64,000 bases of DNA from Clostridia bacterium (GTDB taxonomy: Bacteria > Bacillota > Clostridia > Christensenellales > Aristaeellaceae). The stretch spans positions 1 to 64,000 of the forward strand of contig JAFQHP010000020.1 in assembly GCA_017397895.1 (NCBI GenBank), given 5' to 3'. The position numbers were made by a program, and so were the translations under genes. The number at the start of each line of letters is the position of its first letter. The stretch's first letter is position 1. Of the stretch, positions 10,458-19,213 are shown piece after piece. The notes under the pieces were generated by a model that had not been told where the DNA came from, did no database searches, and saw nothing but the letters and a program-made list of their open reading frames with translations.

Positions 10458-10893
10458 GCAGGGGGCTTCTCGCCCCCTGAACCCCCACGCCAGGGCCATC
10501 GGCCCTGGACCCAATCCGCGAAGTGGTTGTGTGTGAAAACAAGCTGTTTCCGCGTGAAGCTTGGGGAACGAAAGGATATGTGCCCACGGGCGCAATGAAA
10601 ACAGAAAAAAGGCGTGGATGGAAACAAGTTTCCTCCAGCGCTTTTTTTGCTGTTTTCCCCGGATGCTTTGCATCCGGTTGGCGGCGTTCCGCCGCCGGCC
10701 CGTGGTGCGGCAGTGCGCAACCAACTCGCAATATGACAAGCGTTCTTTTGAAATTGGGTCTGTGCGTGTTACAGATAATTCCCCGGCTCCAGCGGGAAAT
10801 TGCCTGTTCGCCCGGCCAACCACTTCCGCAATTGGGTCAAGGGATGAAATCCCTTGTGGGGTGCAGGGGCAACGCCCCTCCGTCGTCTCCCTG
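10458..10893 (-). repeat. Structured intergenic element A (inverted ends, multiple hairpins)
   Basis: Left end: hairpin CAGGGGGC/GCCCCCTG (10459-10479), hairpin CCAGGGCC/GGCCCTGG (10490-10508), then ACCCAATCCGCGAAGTGGTT from 10509. Right end, inverted: AACCACTTCCGCAATTGGGT (10818-10837), hairpin CAAGGGAT/ATCCCTTG (10838-10856), hairpin AGGGGC/GCCCCT (10865-10879). Internal hairpins: 10616-10636, CCGGATGC/GCATCCGG (10659-10677), GGCGGCG/CGCCGCC (10680-10696). Its reverse complement aligns along its length with element B (15105-15545). It fills the gap between gyrB and dapL; the reading frames crossing it have no ribosome binding sites and I call none. Confidence 0.8.
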
Positions 10894-10927
10894 CAATCGT
10901 ATTCAAAAACTATTCAGGGGGATGTAT

Positions 10928-10998
10928 GAAGGGGCCGTAGCCCCTTCATGTGTAATCCGCAGCAGGGGCTTTGCTCCTGCGAGGAGCGCCCATGGCGC
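10928..10998. other. Cluster of three further hairpins next to element A
   Basis: TGAAGGGG/CCCCTTCA (10928-10949), GCAGGGGC/GCTCCTGC (10962-10980, imperfect) and GAGCGC/GCGCTTC (10983-11000) follow one another between element A and the dapL terminator. They have no T-tracts and no reading frame of their own. They may be a remnant of a related repeat. Confidence 0.55.
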
Positions 10999-11020
10999 TT
11001 CCTATATCAATTTACGGACG

Positions 11021-11069
11021 TAAAAATAGGGTTTGCAGCTTCATTTATGAGGCTGCAAACCCATTTTTA
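11021..11069 (-). terminator. Terminator downstream of dapL (symmetrical)
   Basis: GGGTTTGCAGC (11029-11039) pairs perfectly with GCTGCAAACCC (11052-11062), flanked by A5/T5 on both sides, so it can act in either direction. A second hairpin, GATTGAAAA/TTTTCAATC (11088-11119), sits between it and the dapL stop. Confidence 0.75.
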
Positions 11070-11126
11070 CAGTAAATGTGATGCTCCGATTGAAAAACAG
11101 CTTTAGCTGATTTTCAATCGCCAGAA

Positions 11127-12335
11127 TTACAGTACTTTCAGCACCCGTTCCACGGCTTCCCGGGTGTTTTCCAGGGTATTGAAGGCGGTTAAGCGGAAGT
11201 AGCCTTCGCCGCTGGGGCCAAAGCCTTCGCCGGGGGTGCCCACCACCTGGGCCTGATTGAGCAGCAGGTCAAAGAAATCCCAGCTTTTCATATCGCCGGG
11301 GGTTTTCATCCACACATAGGGGGCATGGACGCCGCCGAAGGCCTCGATGCCGGCTTTGATGAGGCCATCCCGGATGATCATGGCATTGGCCTGGTAGTAG
11401 GCAATGCATTCCTGCAGCTGGGCCTGTCCCTGGGGGGTATAGATGGCTTCTGCGGCCTTTTGCACGGGGTAGGAAACGCCGTTGAACTTGGAAGCCATCC
11501 GGCGGCCCCACATTTTGTTCAGGCTCAGCCCGTCAAAGCACAGGGCCTTGGGGATGACGGTGTAGCCGCAGCGGGTGCCGGTAAAGCCGGCGGTTTTGGA
11601 ATAGGAGCAGCATTCGATGGCGCACTTGTCTGCACCGGGGATCTGGTAAATGCTGAAGGGGATTTCATCATCGGTGATGAAGGCCTTGTAGGCGGCGTCG
11701 TAGATGATGAGGGCTTCGTTTTCCAGGGCCCAGTCCACAAACTTTTTCAGCTGCGCCTTGGTGAGCACGGTGCCGGTGGGGTTATTGGGGTAGCAAAGAT
11801 AAATAACGTCCACCCGCTTTTGGGGCAGCGGCGGCACAAAGCCGTTTTCCTTGTTGCAGGGCAGGTAAGTGAGCCTCGACCAGCGGCCGTTTTCATACAC
11901 GCCCAGGCGGCCGGCCATGGCGTTGGAATCGATATAGACGGGATAAACAGGGTCGGTTACGGCGATGGTGGCATCGGCAGCGAACAGCTCCTGCAGGGCG
12001 CCGCAGTCGGTTTTTGCGCCGTCGGAGAGGAACACTTCGTCTTCCTCAATCATGACGCCCTTTTTCTGATAATCATTTTGTGCGATCGCGGAAAGCAGGA
12101 ATTTGTAACCGAAATCCGGGCCGTAGCCGTGGAAGCCTTCCTTGGTGCCCATGGCCTTGGCGGCATCGGCAAAAGCGTCGGCAATGGCCGGCACCAGGGG
12201 ACGGGTCACGTCACCGATGCCAAGGCGCAGCACGGGCTTGTCGGGGTTCTGTGCGGTGTAAAGGTTCACCCGCTTGGCCACTTCAGCAAACAGATAGCCG
12301 GCGGGCAGGGTGGCAATGGATGTGTTGAGTTTCAT
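11127..12335 (-). CDS. dapL: LL-diaminopimelate aminotransferase
   Basis: Converts tetrahydrodipicolinate directly to LL-diaminopimelate with glutamate as donor, a one-step route to the peptidoglycan and lysine precursor. The 402-residue fold-type I PLP enzyme starts MKLNTSIATLPAGYLF and carries the lysine motif SYSKTAGFTGTR (Lys247), YPNNPTGT and the final FRLTAF. Length and motifs match DapL. AGGAGG precedes ATG 12335. It follows dapF by 15 bases, placing two consecutive steps of the pathway in one unit. Confidence 0.96.
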   Translation of the reverse strand: MKLNTSIATLPAGYLFAEVAKRVNLYTAQNPDKPVLRLGIGDVTRPLVPAIADAFADAAKAMGTKEGFHGYGPDFGYKFLLSAIAQNDYQKKGVMIEEDEVFLSDGAKTDCGALQELFAADATIAVTDPVYPVYIDSNAMAGRLGVYENGRWSRLTYLPCNKENGFVPPLPQKRVDVIYLCYPNNPTGTVLTKAQLKKFVDWALENEALIIYDAAYKAFITDDEIPFSIYQIPGADKCAIECCSYSKTAGFTGTRCGYTVIPKALCFDGLSLNKMWGRRMASKFNGVSYPVQKAAEAIYTPQGQAQLQECIAYYQANAMIIRDGLIKAGIEAFGGVHAPYVWMKTPGDMKSWDFFDLLLNQAQVVGTPGEGFGPSGEGYFRLTAFNTLENTREAVERVLKVL

Positions 12336-12350
12336 GGAGCCTCCTGTATT

Positions 12351-13187
12351 TCAGTCACCCAGCCATTCGCCGTCATAGACGAAGGTGGCAGGGCCGGTTT
12401 GGTACACATGGTTGTCTTCGGCATTCCACTGCAATTGCAGGTTGCCGCCGGTGAGCTTCATCTGCACGGAGCGGTCGCTCTGCCCGGCCAGCACGGAAGC
12501 AACCAGCGCAGCGCAGGCACCGGTGCCGCAGGCCAGGGTTTCGCCGGTGCCCCGCTCCCACACCCGCATCTGCAGGATGCCCCGGTCAATCACCCGGACA
12601 AATTCCACATTGGTGCGGCGGGGGAAGAGGGGATGATGCTCAATCATGGGGCCGATGGTGGGCAGATCCACCACTTCAGGATCCCGCACAAAGAGCACGG
12701 CATGGGGATTGCCCATATTGACGCAGGTGATGAACCAGGTCTGCCCCATGATCTGCAGCCGGTGGCGCAGCACCATTTCGCCGGGCAGATCCACCGGGAT
12801 ATTTTTGGGGTTCAATTCGGGGGTGCCCATATCCACCTTGATACGGCTCACCTTCCCGTTTTCCACGTCCAGCCACAGCCGCTTCAGGCCGCCCTTGGTT
12901 TCCAGGGTCAGCTCGGTTTTGTCGGTGAGGCCCCGCTCGTACACATATTTGCCGATGCAGCGGGTGGCGTTGCCGCACATTTCCGCTTCGCTGCCGTCGT
13001 TGTTGAAAATGCGCATGCCGAAATCGGCACGGTCCGAGGGCTCAATCAGCACCAGGCCGTCTGCCTGGGCGCCGAAATGGGGGCGGCTCATGATCAGCGC
13101 CATGCTTTCGGGATCGTGGACCACCTCTTCAAAGCAGTTGACAAAAAGATAATCGTTGCCAATACCGTGCATTTTGGTAAAGCGCAT
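12351..13187 (-). CDS. dapF: Diaminopimelate epimerase
   Basis: Interconverts LL- and meso-diaminopimelate. The 278-residue PLP-independent racemase shows both active-site cysteines: EMCGNATRCIGK (Cys71) and LACGTGACAAL (Cys220). It also has the N-terminal MHGIGNDYLFV. GGAGG lies ahead of ATG 13187. It stands 69 bases after argS and 15 before dapL, so argS-dapF-dapL may be one transcript. Confidence 0.97.
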   Translation of the reverse strand: MRFTKMHGIGNDYLFVNCFEEVVHDPESMALIMSRPHFGAQADGLVLIEPSDRADFGMRIFNNDGSEAEMCGNATRCIGKYVYERGLTDKTELTLETKGGLKRLWLDVENGKVSRIKVDMGTPELNPKNIPVDLPGEMVLRHRLQIMGQTWFITCVNMGNPHAVLFVRDPEVVDLPTIGPMIEHHPLFPRRTNVEFVRVIDRGILQMRVWERGTGETLACGTGACAALVASVLAGQSDRSVQMKLTGGNLQLQWNAEDNHVYQTGPATFVYDGEWLGD

Positions 13188-13256
13188 GGGGGTTCCTCCT
13201 TGGCTGATGATAGTGTTAGTGTATGCCGGGCGGAAAAGAAAGGTGCAAAGAGGCGA

Positions 13257-14969
13257 TTACATTCTTTCGGGTGCTTCCACGCCGATAAGGAAAAGGCCGG
13301 TTTTGATCACCTGCTTGCAGGCCTTCGTCAGGTCAATGCGGGCGGCGGTGGCGGCAGCGTCATCGTCCAGGATGCGGTGCTCGTAATAATACTTGTTGTA
13401 GGCCTTGGCAATTTCCGTGGTGGCGCGGGTGACGATGGAAGGTTCGTTCCGCAGGCAGGCTTCTTCCACCGCTTCGGGGAAGCGGGAGAGGAGGCGCAAA
13501 AGAGCCTGGGCTTCGTCATCGGTGAGGGCGGCGTAATCGGGGGCCACGGTGCTTTCCGGGGCCTTGCGCAGAACAGATGCGCACCGGGCATGGGTGTACT
13601 GCACATAGGGGCCGGTTTCGCCGTCAAAGTTCAGGGCGCGGTCCCACCAGAAGTCGATGTCCTTGATACGGTTGTTCTGCAAGGTGGCATACACCACGGC
13701 GCCCACGCCCACCTGACGGGCAGCGTCTTCCTTGTTTTCCAGGTTGGGGGATTTTTCCTGCATGATCTGCAGCGCCTTTTCCTGGGCACGGTTCAAAAGG
13801 TCTTCCAGGTATACCACATGGCCGGAGCGGGTGGCCAGGGTCTGCCCTTCGTAGGACACCATGCCGAAAGCCACGTGGATGAGGCCGTCCTTGGCCCAAT
13901 CGTACCCCATCTTTTCCACCACTTTGAAAATCTGGCGGAAGTGCAGGTCCTGCTGATAGGCCACCACATACAGGCACTTATCGAAATTATAGGTATCCTT
14001 GCGGTAGAAGATGGCGGCCAGATCCCGGGTGGCGTAGATGGTGGTGCCGTCACGCTTGATGATCAGGCAGGGGGGCATTTTTTCTTCTTCCAGGTCCACG
14101 ATCAGGGCGCCTTCGGATTCTTCCAGCAGGTTCTTTTCTTTCAGTTCGTTTACCACCCGGTCCGTCTTGTCCACATAGAAGCTTTCGCCGGCGTAGCTGT
14201 CGAAGGTAATGCCCAGGGTGCTGTACACCTTCATGGCGTCCTTCAGGGTGACTTCCTTGAACCAGTGGAAAATTTCCAGGGCTTCTGCGTCGCCCTCTTC
14301 GATCTTCTTGAACCAGGCACGGCCTTCGTCTTCCAGGGCAGGATCCTTTTCCGCTTCTTCGTGGAAACGGACGTACAGGCGGTTCATTTCTTCCACGCCG
14401 TCCTTTTCCACCTGTTCCTTCACGCCCCACTTTTTGTAGGCGCAGATCATCTTGCCGAACTGGGTGCCCCAGTCGCCCAGGTGGTTGATGCCCACGGTTT
14501 TCCAGCCCTGGAATTCATAAATGCGCTTGAGGGCGTTGCCGATGACGGTGGTGGACAAGTGGCCGATGTGGAACCGCTTGGCAATATTGATGGAGGAATA
14601 ATCCAGGCACACGGTTTTGCCCTTGCCGTCTTCGCTGCTGCCCCATTTTTCGGGGGCGGCCATGATGGCGCTCATCAGGTCCTTGGCAAAATTCTCCCGG
14701 TTGAAGAAGAAATTCAGGTAGCCGCCGGCACATTCCACCCGGGCAATCTCGGGCTTTTGCACCGCTTCGGACAGCTTCTTGGCAATCATGGGCGGGCCCA
14801 TGCGCAGCGCCTTGGACAGGCGGAAGCAGGGGAATGCATAATCGCCCATGTGGGCTTCCGGGGGCACTTCCAGAAGGGAAGCAATATCCTCCGGCAGGCC
14901 TTCCACGCCGGGATAAGCAGCGTCCAGCATTTCTTTTACCAGATTTGCGATCTGCTGTTTCATGTCCAT
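13257..14969 (-). CDS. argS: Arginyl-tRNA synthetase
   Basis: Class I aminoacyl-tRNA synthetase, 570 residues. The N-terminal additional domain includes GDYAFPCF; the HIGH motif is in AKRFHIGHLSTTVIGNAL near residue 130; the KMSKS region is the weak GQTLATRSGHVVYLEDLL usual in many ArgS; the DALR anticodon-binding domain forms the C terminus (about 450-570). GGGAGG precedes ATG 14969; a second ATG two codons on is closer to the family start but has no better site. It is promoter-proximal, with a good TTGCAA/TATTCT promoter upstream. Confidence 0.96.
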   Translation of the reverse strand: MDMKQQIANLVKEMLDAAYPGVEGLPEDIASLLEVPPEAHMGDYAFPCFRLSKALRMGPPMIAKKLSEAVQKPEIARVECAGGYLNFFFNRENFAKDLMSAIMAAPEKWGSSEDGKGKTVCLDYSSINIAKRFHIGHLSTTVIGNALKRIYEFQGWKTVGINHLGDWGTQFGKMICAYKKWGVKEQVEKDGVEEMNRLYVRFHEEAEKDPALEDEGRAWFKKIEEGDAEALEIFHWFKEVTLKDAMKVYSTLGITFDSYAGESFYVDKTDRVVNELKEKNLLEESEGALIVDLEEEKMPPCLIIKRDGTTIYATRDLAAIFYRKDTYNFDKCLYVVAYQQDLHFRQIFKVVEKMGYDWAKDGLIHVAFGMVSYEGQTLATRSGHVVYLEDLLNRAQEKALQIMQEKSPNLENKEDAARQVGVGAVVYATLQNNRIKDIDFWWDRALNFDGETGPYVQYTHARCASVLRKAPESTVAPDYAALTDDEAQALLRLLSRFPEAVEEACLRNEPSIVTRATTEIAKAYNKYYYEHRILDDDAAATAARIDLTKACKQVIKTGLFLIGVEAPERM

Positions 14970-15004
14970 AAATAAGGTTCCTCCCTTGTAAACGTATACA
15001 CTTT

Positions 15005-15033
15005 AGAATACCACAAATCCCCTTGCTTTGCAA
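15005..15033 (-). promoter_or_regulatory. Probable argS promoter
   Basis: Minus strand TTGCAA (15033-15028), 17-base spacer, TATTCT (15010-15005) with TG one base before the hexamer (extended -10). It ends 35 bases upstream of the argS start codon. Confidence 0.75.
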
Positions 15034-15104
15034 TATTTCCCGGCGGTAAACAGAAAGAATACATTTTCATTATGGGCAAAAATTGCTGTTTTCATGTGGG
15101 GAGA

Positions 15105-15545
15105 GGAACGATGGGGGCTGCGCGGCCTGCCCGGAGCAGGCTAGGGATATCATCCCTGGACCCAATCCGTGAAGTGGTTGTATGGGTAAACAAACTATTT
15201 CCGCGTGATGCTTGGGGATTATCTGCAACACACACCCATTAGAAAATGGCAATTGTTCTATTGCAAATTGGCTGCGGCACTGCCTCGCACGGGCGGGGCG
15301 GCTGAAAGCCGCCGTACGGATGCCAAAGGCATCCGGGGAAAACGATAAAAATAGCGGATGGGAAAATGCATTTTCCCTCCGCTTATTTTTTCGTTTTCAT
15401 TGCGCTCGTGGGCTTGCTTGCGTTCGTTCTTTTCCCTCTCATGCGGAAGTAAGTTTGTCTTGTAAGCCTGTGCGTCGCAGGATGGGTCCAGGGACAATGT
15501 CCCTGGTGGGGTGCAGGGGCAACGCCCCGCACGGTTCCCTCTGTA
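15105..15545 (+). repeat. Structured intergenic element B (inverted copy of element A)
   Basis: Left end: hairpin AGGGAT/ATCCCT (15143-15157), then ACCCAATCCGTGAAGTGGTT from 15160. Interior: GATTATCTGCAACACACAC segment, hairpin GGCGGCT/AGCCGCC (15297-15313), CGGATGCC/GGCATCCG (15317-15335), a long hairpin 15354-15382 centred on AAAATGCATTTT, and CGTTTTCATTGCGCTCGTGG. Right end: CCAGGGAC/GTCCCTGG (15488-15506) and GGGGC/GCCCC (15516-15528). Each piece has a counterpart in the reverse complement of element A in the same order. It fills the gap between argS and the GNAT gene and shows no coding evidence. Confidence 0.8.
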
Positions 15546-15555
15546 CTGTTTTAGT

Positions 15556-16356
15556 TTACAGGTCAATGCCCGGCAGGGCGGACACGGTGCGCAGGTACTG
15601 GCCGCCGAAGCGCTGCACCAGCTTCATCTGGGGCATATGGCGGCGGAAGATGTGGGTATAGACGGTGGTGACACCCCGTTCCCTGAGGAGATTGAAGGCG
15701 CTTTCCAATAGCTGGGTGGCCATGCCCTGGCGGCGGTATTCCGCCTTGGTGTAGATCATCAGCAGGGTGACGTTGGGGCCGGTGCCGGTCAGGATGCATT
15801 CACACACCGGCAGGCCGTTCTTATAAAAGCCCAGGGCCATGAAATGCTGCTGCTGCATCCAGAGGGTCAGATGATCCCGGGTGAAGGGCTGGATGCGGTT
15901 CTGGTTGATGCGGTTCAAGAAGGCCATCTGGCTCTGCTCATCCTGCAGGGGTACGGAGGCGAACTGCATGCCCATGGGGGTGCGGGGATAGCCCTGGGGC
16001 AGGGGGAAGCGGTACATGTCTTCCCCGTCGTCGTCCTGGAAGCCGCAGCTTTCGTAAAAGTGCATCATGTCCAGGTCTTCGGGGGGCACCAGGCTGTACA
16101 GCCGGACGGGCAGGCCCGGCGTTTGCTCCTTCAACTGTTCTGCCCGGGCAAGCAATGCGCCGTAAAGCAGCGCCCGGGCGGAGGGCTGGGCTTCAATCTG
16201 CAAAAACAGGTGCAGGGGGCGTTCGGGGTACATTTCATTCTGCATGAAGGGAATCACATAGCCGGTGCCCATCTGCACGTGCTGATCATTGGCCACAAAG
16301 AATACATTTTCGGGGGCCACGCCCTGGAAAGCTGCCTGGGGGTGAGAAATACGCAT
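15556..16356 (-). CDS. GNAT family N-acetyltransferase
   Basis: A 266-residue protein of the acetyl-CoA-dependent GNAT fold. The C-terminal half has the cofactor motif A sequence YTKAEYRRQGMATQLLESA and a closing beta-bulge segment (RFGGQYLRTVSALPG). The N-terminal half (about 1-130) also looks GNAT-like, with FYESCGFQDD, but lacks a clear R/Q-x-x-G-x-G/A loop, so this is probably a tandem protein with one degenerate domain. Substrate unknown. It lies 38 bases after the GuaA-like gene, probably co-transcribed. Confidence 0.82.
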   Translation of the reverse strand: MRISHPQAAFQGVAPENVFFVANDQHVQMGTGYVIPFMQNEMYPERPLHLFLQIEAQPSARALLYGALLARAEQLKEQTPGLPVRLYSLVPPEDLDMMHFYESCGFQDDDGEDMYRFPLPQGYPRTPMGMQFASVPLQDEQSQMAFLNRINQNRIQPFTRDHLTLWMQQQHFMALGFYKNGLPVCECILTGTGPNVTLLMIYTKAEYRRQGMATQLLESAFNLLRERGVTTVYTHIFRRHMPQMKLVQRFGGQYLRTVSALPGIDL

Positions 16357-16394
16357 AAAAAACCCATTCCTTCTTTATTTCAAACTTGTGTGTA

Positions 16395-17846
16395 TTATTG
16401 CCATTCAATGCCGGTGTAGTTGCTGCTGGGGGTCAGATCATACACCACCCGGCGCACGCCCGGCACCGTTTTCAGAATACGGCTGACGGTGTTTTCTGTC
16501 ACGTCATAGGGCAGGCGGGCGGCGTGGGCCAGGCGCTGCTCCGCGGCATGCACGGCACGCAGGCAGATGACCGCCTTTTCTTCCTCGCCGGGCATGGGGC
16601 TGAGCACGGCAAAGTACTGCCACAGCCTTTTTTCAGCGCCGGCCTGCTTGATTTCTTCCCGGAAAATGCGGTCGCATTTGCGCAGGGTATCCAGCCTTTC
16701 TTCCGTCACTTCCCCCAGAATACGCAGGGCCAGGCCGCTGCCGGGGAAGGACTGGCGGGACAGAATATCCCCGGGGATGCCCAGGTAGTGGCCGATGCGG
16801 CGGATTTCGTCCTTGAACAAATCCCGAACCGGCTCCATCAGCGGCACGTCCTCTGCCAGCACCGGGCGCTTGTCACCCTTGCCGAACATAATGTCGTTGA
16901 AGCTGGTGCCGCCGATGAGGGCATTGTACCCACCCAGGCGGTGCTTTTCTTCGTTGAGAATCTGCTGCATGGTCAGGCCAATGATATTGCGCTTTTTTTC
17001 TGGGGCAGAAACGCCCTGCAGGGCGGCCAGGAACCGCTCCCGGGCATCGATGCACACAATATCCAGGCCCATCTGGTCCCGGTAAAAGGAAAGGAAATCC
17101 CGTGCTTCGTTTTCCCGCAAAAGGCCGGTATCCACAAAAATGCATTTCAGCCTGTCGCCCAGGGCCCGGTGGCCAAGCAGGGCGCTGACGCCGCTGTCCA
17201 GCCCGCCGGTAACGGCGCACACGGCAATGCCGTCCCCTGTAATGCGGCAAATTTCCTCCACCGCCCGGGAAACGAAGGCATCGTCGTCCCACCAGGGGGT
17301 GCAGCCGCAGATATCCATGGCGAAGTTCATCAGCATCCGGGAGCCTTCCATATCGCTCTGCTCCAGCTCCAGCTGAATGCCCATCAGGGGACGTTCCTTG
17401 TGGGTGAAGCCGATGGTTTCCCCGCCGCTCTGGCACAGGCTGCGGGTGGAAGCGGAGAGCACATAGGGCTGAAGGCCCCAGGCCATCCGGTCCCCGTCCT
17501 CAATGCCGGCAAAGAGGGGGTTTTGCAGGTAATGGATGGTTACCAGCCCGCTTTCCAGAGGCTTATCATCCATGCCGCCGCCAAGGGCAAGCAGCATGCT
17601 GTCTGCCGCGCGGCCCAGGGCCAGCATGGGCAGGTCCATCTCAAACAGCCCGGCATGCGGCTGTGCTGCCATTTCTTCCGTTGCGCCGCAGGCCAGCACC
17701 AGGCCCAAGGGCTCCTGGGCCAGGATTTCCTCCGGGCTGATATCCCCGGGAACGATGCGGCACATCACCCGCTCCGACCGGAGCTTGCGGGTGATGGTGC
17801 GGCTGGCGGTATTGCTGAAATTCAGCACCAGCACCATATCGCGCAT
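16395..17846 (-). CDS. GuaA-like protein: degenerate glutaminase plus ATP-pyrophosphatase domain
   Basis: The 483-residue protein follows the layout of GMP synthase (class I glutaminase, then PP-ATPase and dimerisation domain). The PP-loop is AVTGGLDSGVSAL (residues 211-223). Later GuaA-like blocks are clear: CIFVDTGLLRENEA, GVSAPEKKRNIIG, LFKDEIRRIGHYLGIP, FPGSGLALRILGEV and the ending GIEWQ. The glutaminase half is dead by inspection: the nucleophile-elbow region reads MLALGRAADSML without cysteine, and the His-Glu pair (normally HPE) is replaced in MGIQLELE. The XMP-site SHHNVGG block is replaced by KRPVLAEDVP. It may be an ammonia-dependent or repurposed adenylating enzyme. Not a proven GMP synthase. 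Confidence 0.75.
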   Translation of the reverse strand: MRDMVLVLNFSNTASRTITRKLRSERVMCRIVPGDISPEEILAQEPLGLVLACGATEEMAAQPHAGLFEMDLPMLALGRAADSMLLALGGGMDDKPLESGLVTIHYLQNPLFAGIEDGDRMAWGLQPYVLSASTRSLCQSGGETIGFTHKERPLMGIQLELEQSDMEGSRMLMNFAMDICGCTPWWDDDAFVSRAVEEICRITGDGIAVCAVTGGLDSGVSALLGHRALGDRLKCIFVDTGLLRENEARDFLSFYRDQMGLDIVCIDARERFLAALQGVSAPEKKRNIIGLTMQQILNEEKHRLGGYNALIGGTSFNDIMFGKGDKRPVLAEDVPLMEPVRDLFKDEIRRIGHYLGIPGDILSRQSFPGSGLALRILGEVTEERLDTLRKCDRIFREEIKQAGAEKRLWQYFAVLSPMPGEEEKAVICLRAVHAAEQRLAHAARLPYDVTENTVSRILKTVPGVRRVVYDLTPSSNYTGIEWQ

Positions 17847-17923
17847 GGATTTTCACCTCTCTCAATCCTGTTTGGGGAAAGAATAACCTTTACTTATTCG
17901 TCGCTTCAGGAAAAATTCCTGCT

Positions 17924-19102
17924 TCAGGGGGCCGGGGAGGGGGAAGGGGCCAGAAGCTGGTCCAGTTTCAGCTGGGTTTCCAGGGTGGCAATGCCGGAAA
18001 CGGGCAGGCCTTGGGCTTGCTGGAAGGCTTTCACCGCCTGCAGGGTGATATCGCCGAAGGAGCCGGTGATGTTTTCCTGTTTGAAATAGCCTGCCTCGCA
18101 CAATTTCTGCTGCAGGGCGGAAACCTTTTTGCCCTTGTGACCTTCCTTCAGGGTGATGTCGGCCACATCATGCACCGTGCCGTAGCCCAGGATGGACCAG
18201 TGGTCCAGCGGGTAGGTATTGCGCTGCACGGCGGAAGGGTTATTGCCTTCCAGCACGTGCACCTGAATGGTGCCGTCATCATTGTATGTGCAATGGGTCA
18301 CCATGGCCACATGGGAGGTATCCCCCTGGGCACCGGTGGACAAAAACATCCAGTCCCCGGGCTGGGGCACATAGCTGTTTTCCTGCATGAGGGTGCTTTC
18401 GCCCCGGAACCACTGGGAACCCCAGTCGGGCACAATGCCCCGCCGGGCCACATAGCGGCCTTCCTTCAAAAACCAGTCCCTGCCGGTATTATTGCCGGTA
18501 TAGTTGGGATAGATGTTGTTGAACAGTTGGGTGGCAAACTGCCTGTCCGTCTGGTAGGTGGCCCAGCACAGATATTCCGCGCACCATTCCGCCTTGCTGT
18601 CGCCGCTCCAGATGCCGTACTTGGTCACGCCGTTTTTTTCTTCGGTGTAGCCCAGCTCCTTTTCGGCAATGAAGATCAATTGGCTCACATACTGGGGCAC
18701 GGGGTATGCAGGCTGCACCAGGTTTTCCGCTTCTTCTGCGGCGGAATAGCTGAAGGCGGAGGGGGCAGTATCTTCCGCATTGCCCATCCGCAGGCTCAGT
18801 TCCTGTTTGGTGAGCACGTCAAAATAATCCCCGTGGATATAGCCTTCCATGCTTTCAAACTCCACGTGATACCAGATTTTGCCGTCATCACCGGTAACGG
18901 CCTCCAGAATGCGGGCCATATCGTAGTTTTCCAACAGCGCCACCCGGGCGGAGGAGGCGGAGGGCCTGGCCCGCAGGTTCACCTGGCCCAGGTTGCTGTG
19001 GACGATACCATGATCGGAAAAATCGGTTTGCTGGGTATCTTCTGCGCCTGCCAGGGAGCAAAAGCAGAGAAGAAGAGCGGTCAAAAGGGCGAGAAAGCGC
19101 AT
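17924..19102 (-). CDS. Exported SH3b-CHAP-peptidoglycan-binding protein
   Basis: A 392-residue secreted wall-active protein. Signal peptide 1-20 (MRFLALLTALLLCFCSLAGA). SH3b domain about 28-98. CHAP-like cysteine amidase region about 140-300, with candidate nucleophile Cys174 (KAEWCAEYLCW) and His264 (GDTSHVAMVTH). Peptidoglycan-binding type 1 domain about 308-380 (VSALQQKLCEAGYF, GSFGDITLQAVKAFQQAQGL), ending in a short Ser/Pro tail. Likely cuts or remodels peptidoglycan. ATG 19102 follows AAGGAGG. It stands 111 bases after the giant surface protein, and its SH3b resembles the last SH3b of that protein. The 19103-19213 gap has a GGCAAGGGCC/GGCCCTTGCC stem without a T-tract. Confidence 0.85.
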   Translation of the reverse strand: MRFLALLTALLLCFCSLAGAEDTQQTDFSDHGIVHSNLGQVNLRARPSASSARVALLENYDMARILEAVTGDDGKIWYHVEFESMEGYIHGDYFDVLTKQELSLRMGNAEDTAPSAFSYSAAEEAENLVQPAYPVPQYVSQLIFIAEKELGYTEEKNGVTKYGIWSGDSKAEWCAEYLCWATYQTDRQFATQLFNNIYPNYTGNNTGRDWFLKEGRYVARRGIVPDWGSQWFRGESTLMQENSYVPQPGDWMFLSTGAQGDTSHVAMVTHCTYNDDGTIQVHVLEGNNPSAVQRNTYPLDHWSILGYGTVHDVADITLKEGHKGKKVSALQQKLCEAGYFKQENITGSFGDITLQAVKAFQQAQGLPVSGIATLETQLKLDQLLAPSPSPAP

Positions 19103-19213
19103 GAAAAGGGCCTCCTTGATAAAATGGGAACAGGAGCTGCCCGCACCGGGGCAAGGGCCGGGAAGGCCCTTGCCGCCGTTTTTTATGCGGATGCAACTCC
19201 TTTTCAAGATGGA

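Noticed and set aside
11325-14975. 1,216-codon plus-strand frame opposite dapL-dapF-argS
   Set aside because: It spans three well-identified genes and the spacers between them on the other strand; composition artefact.
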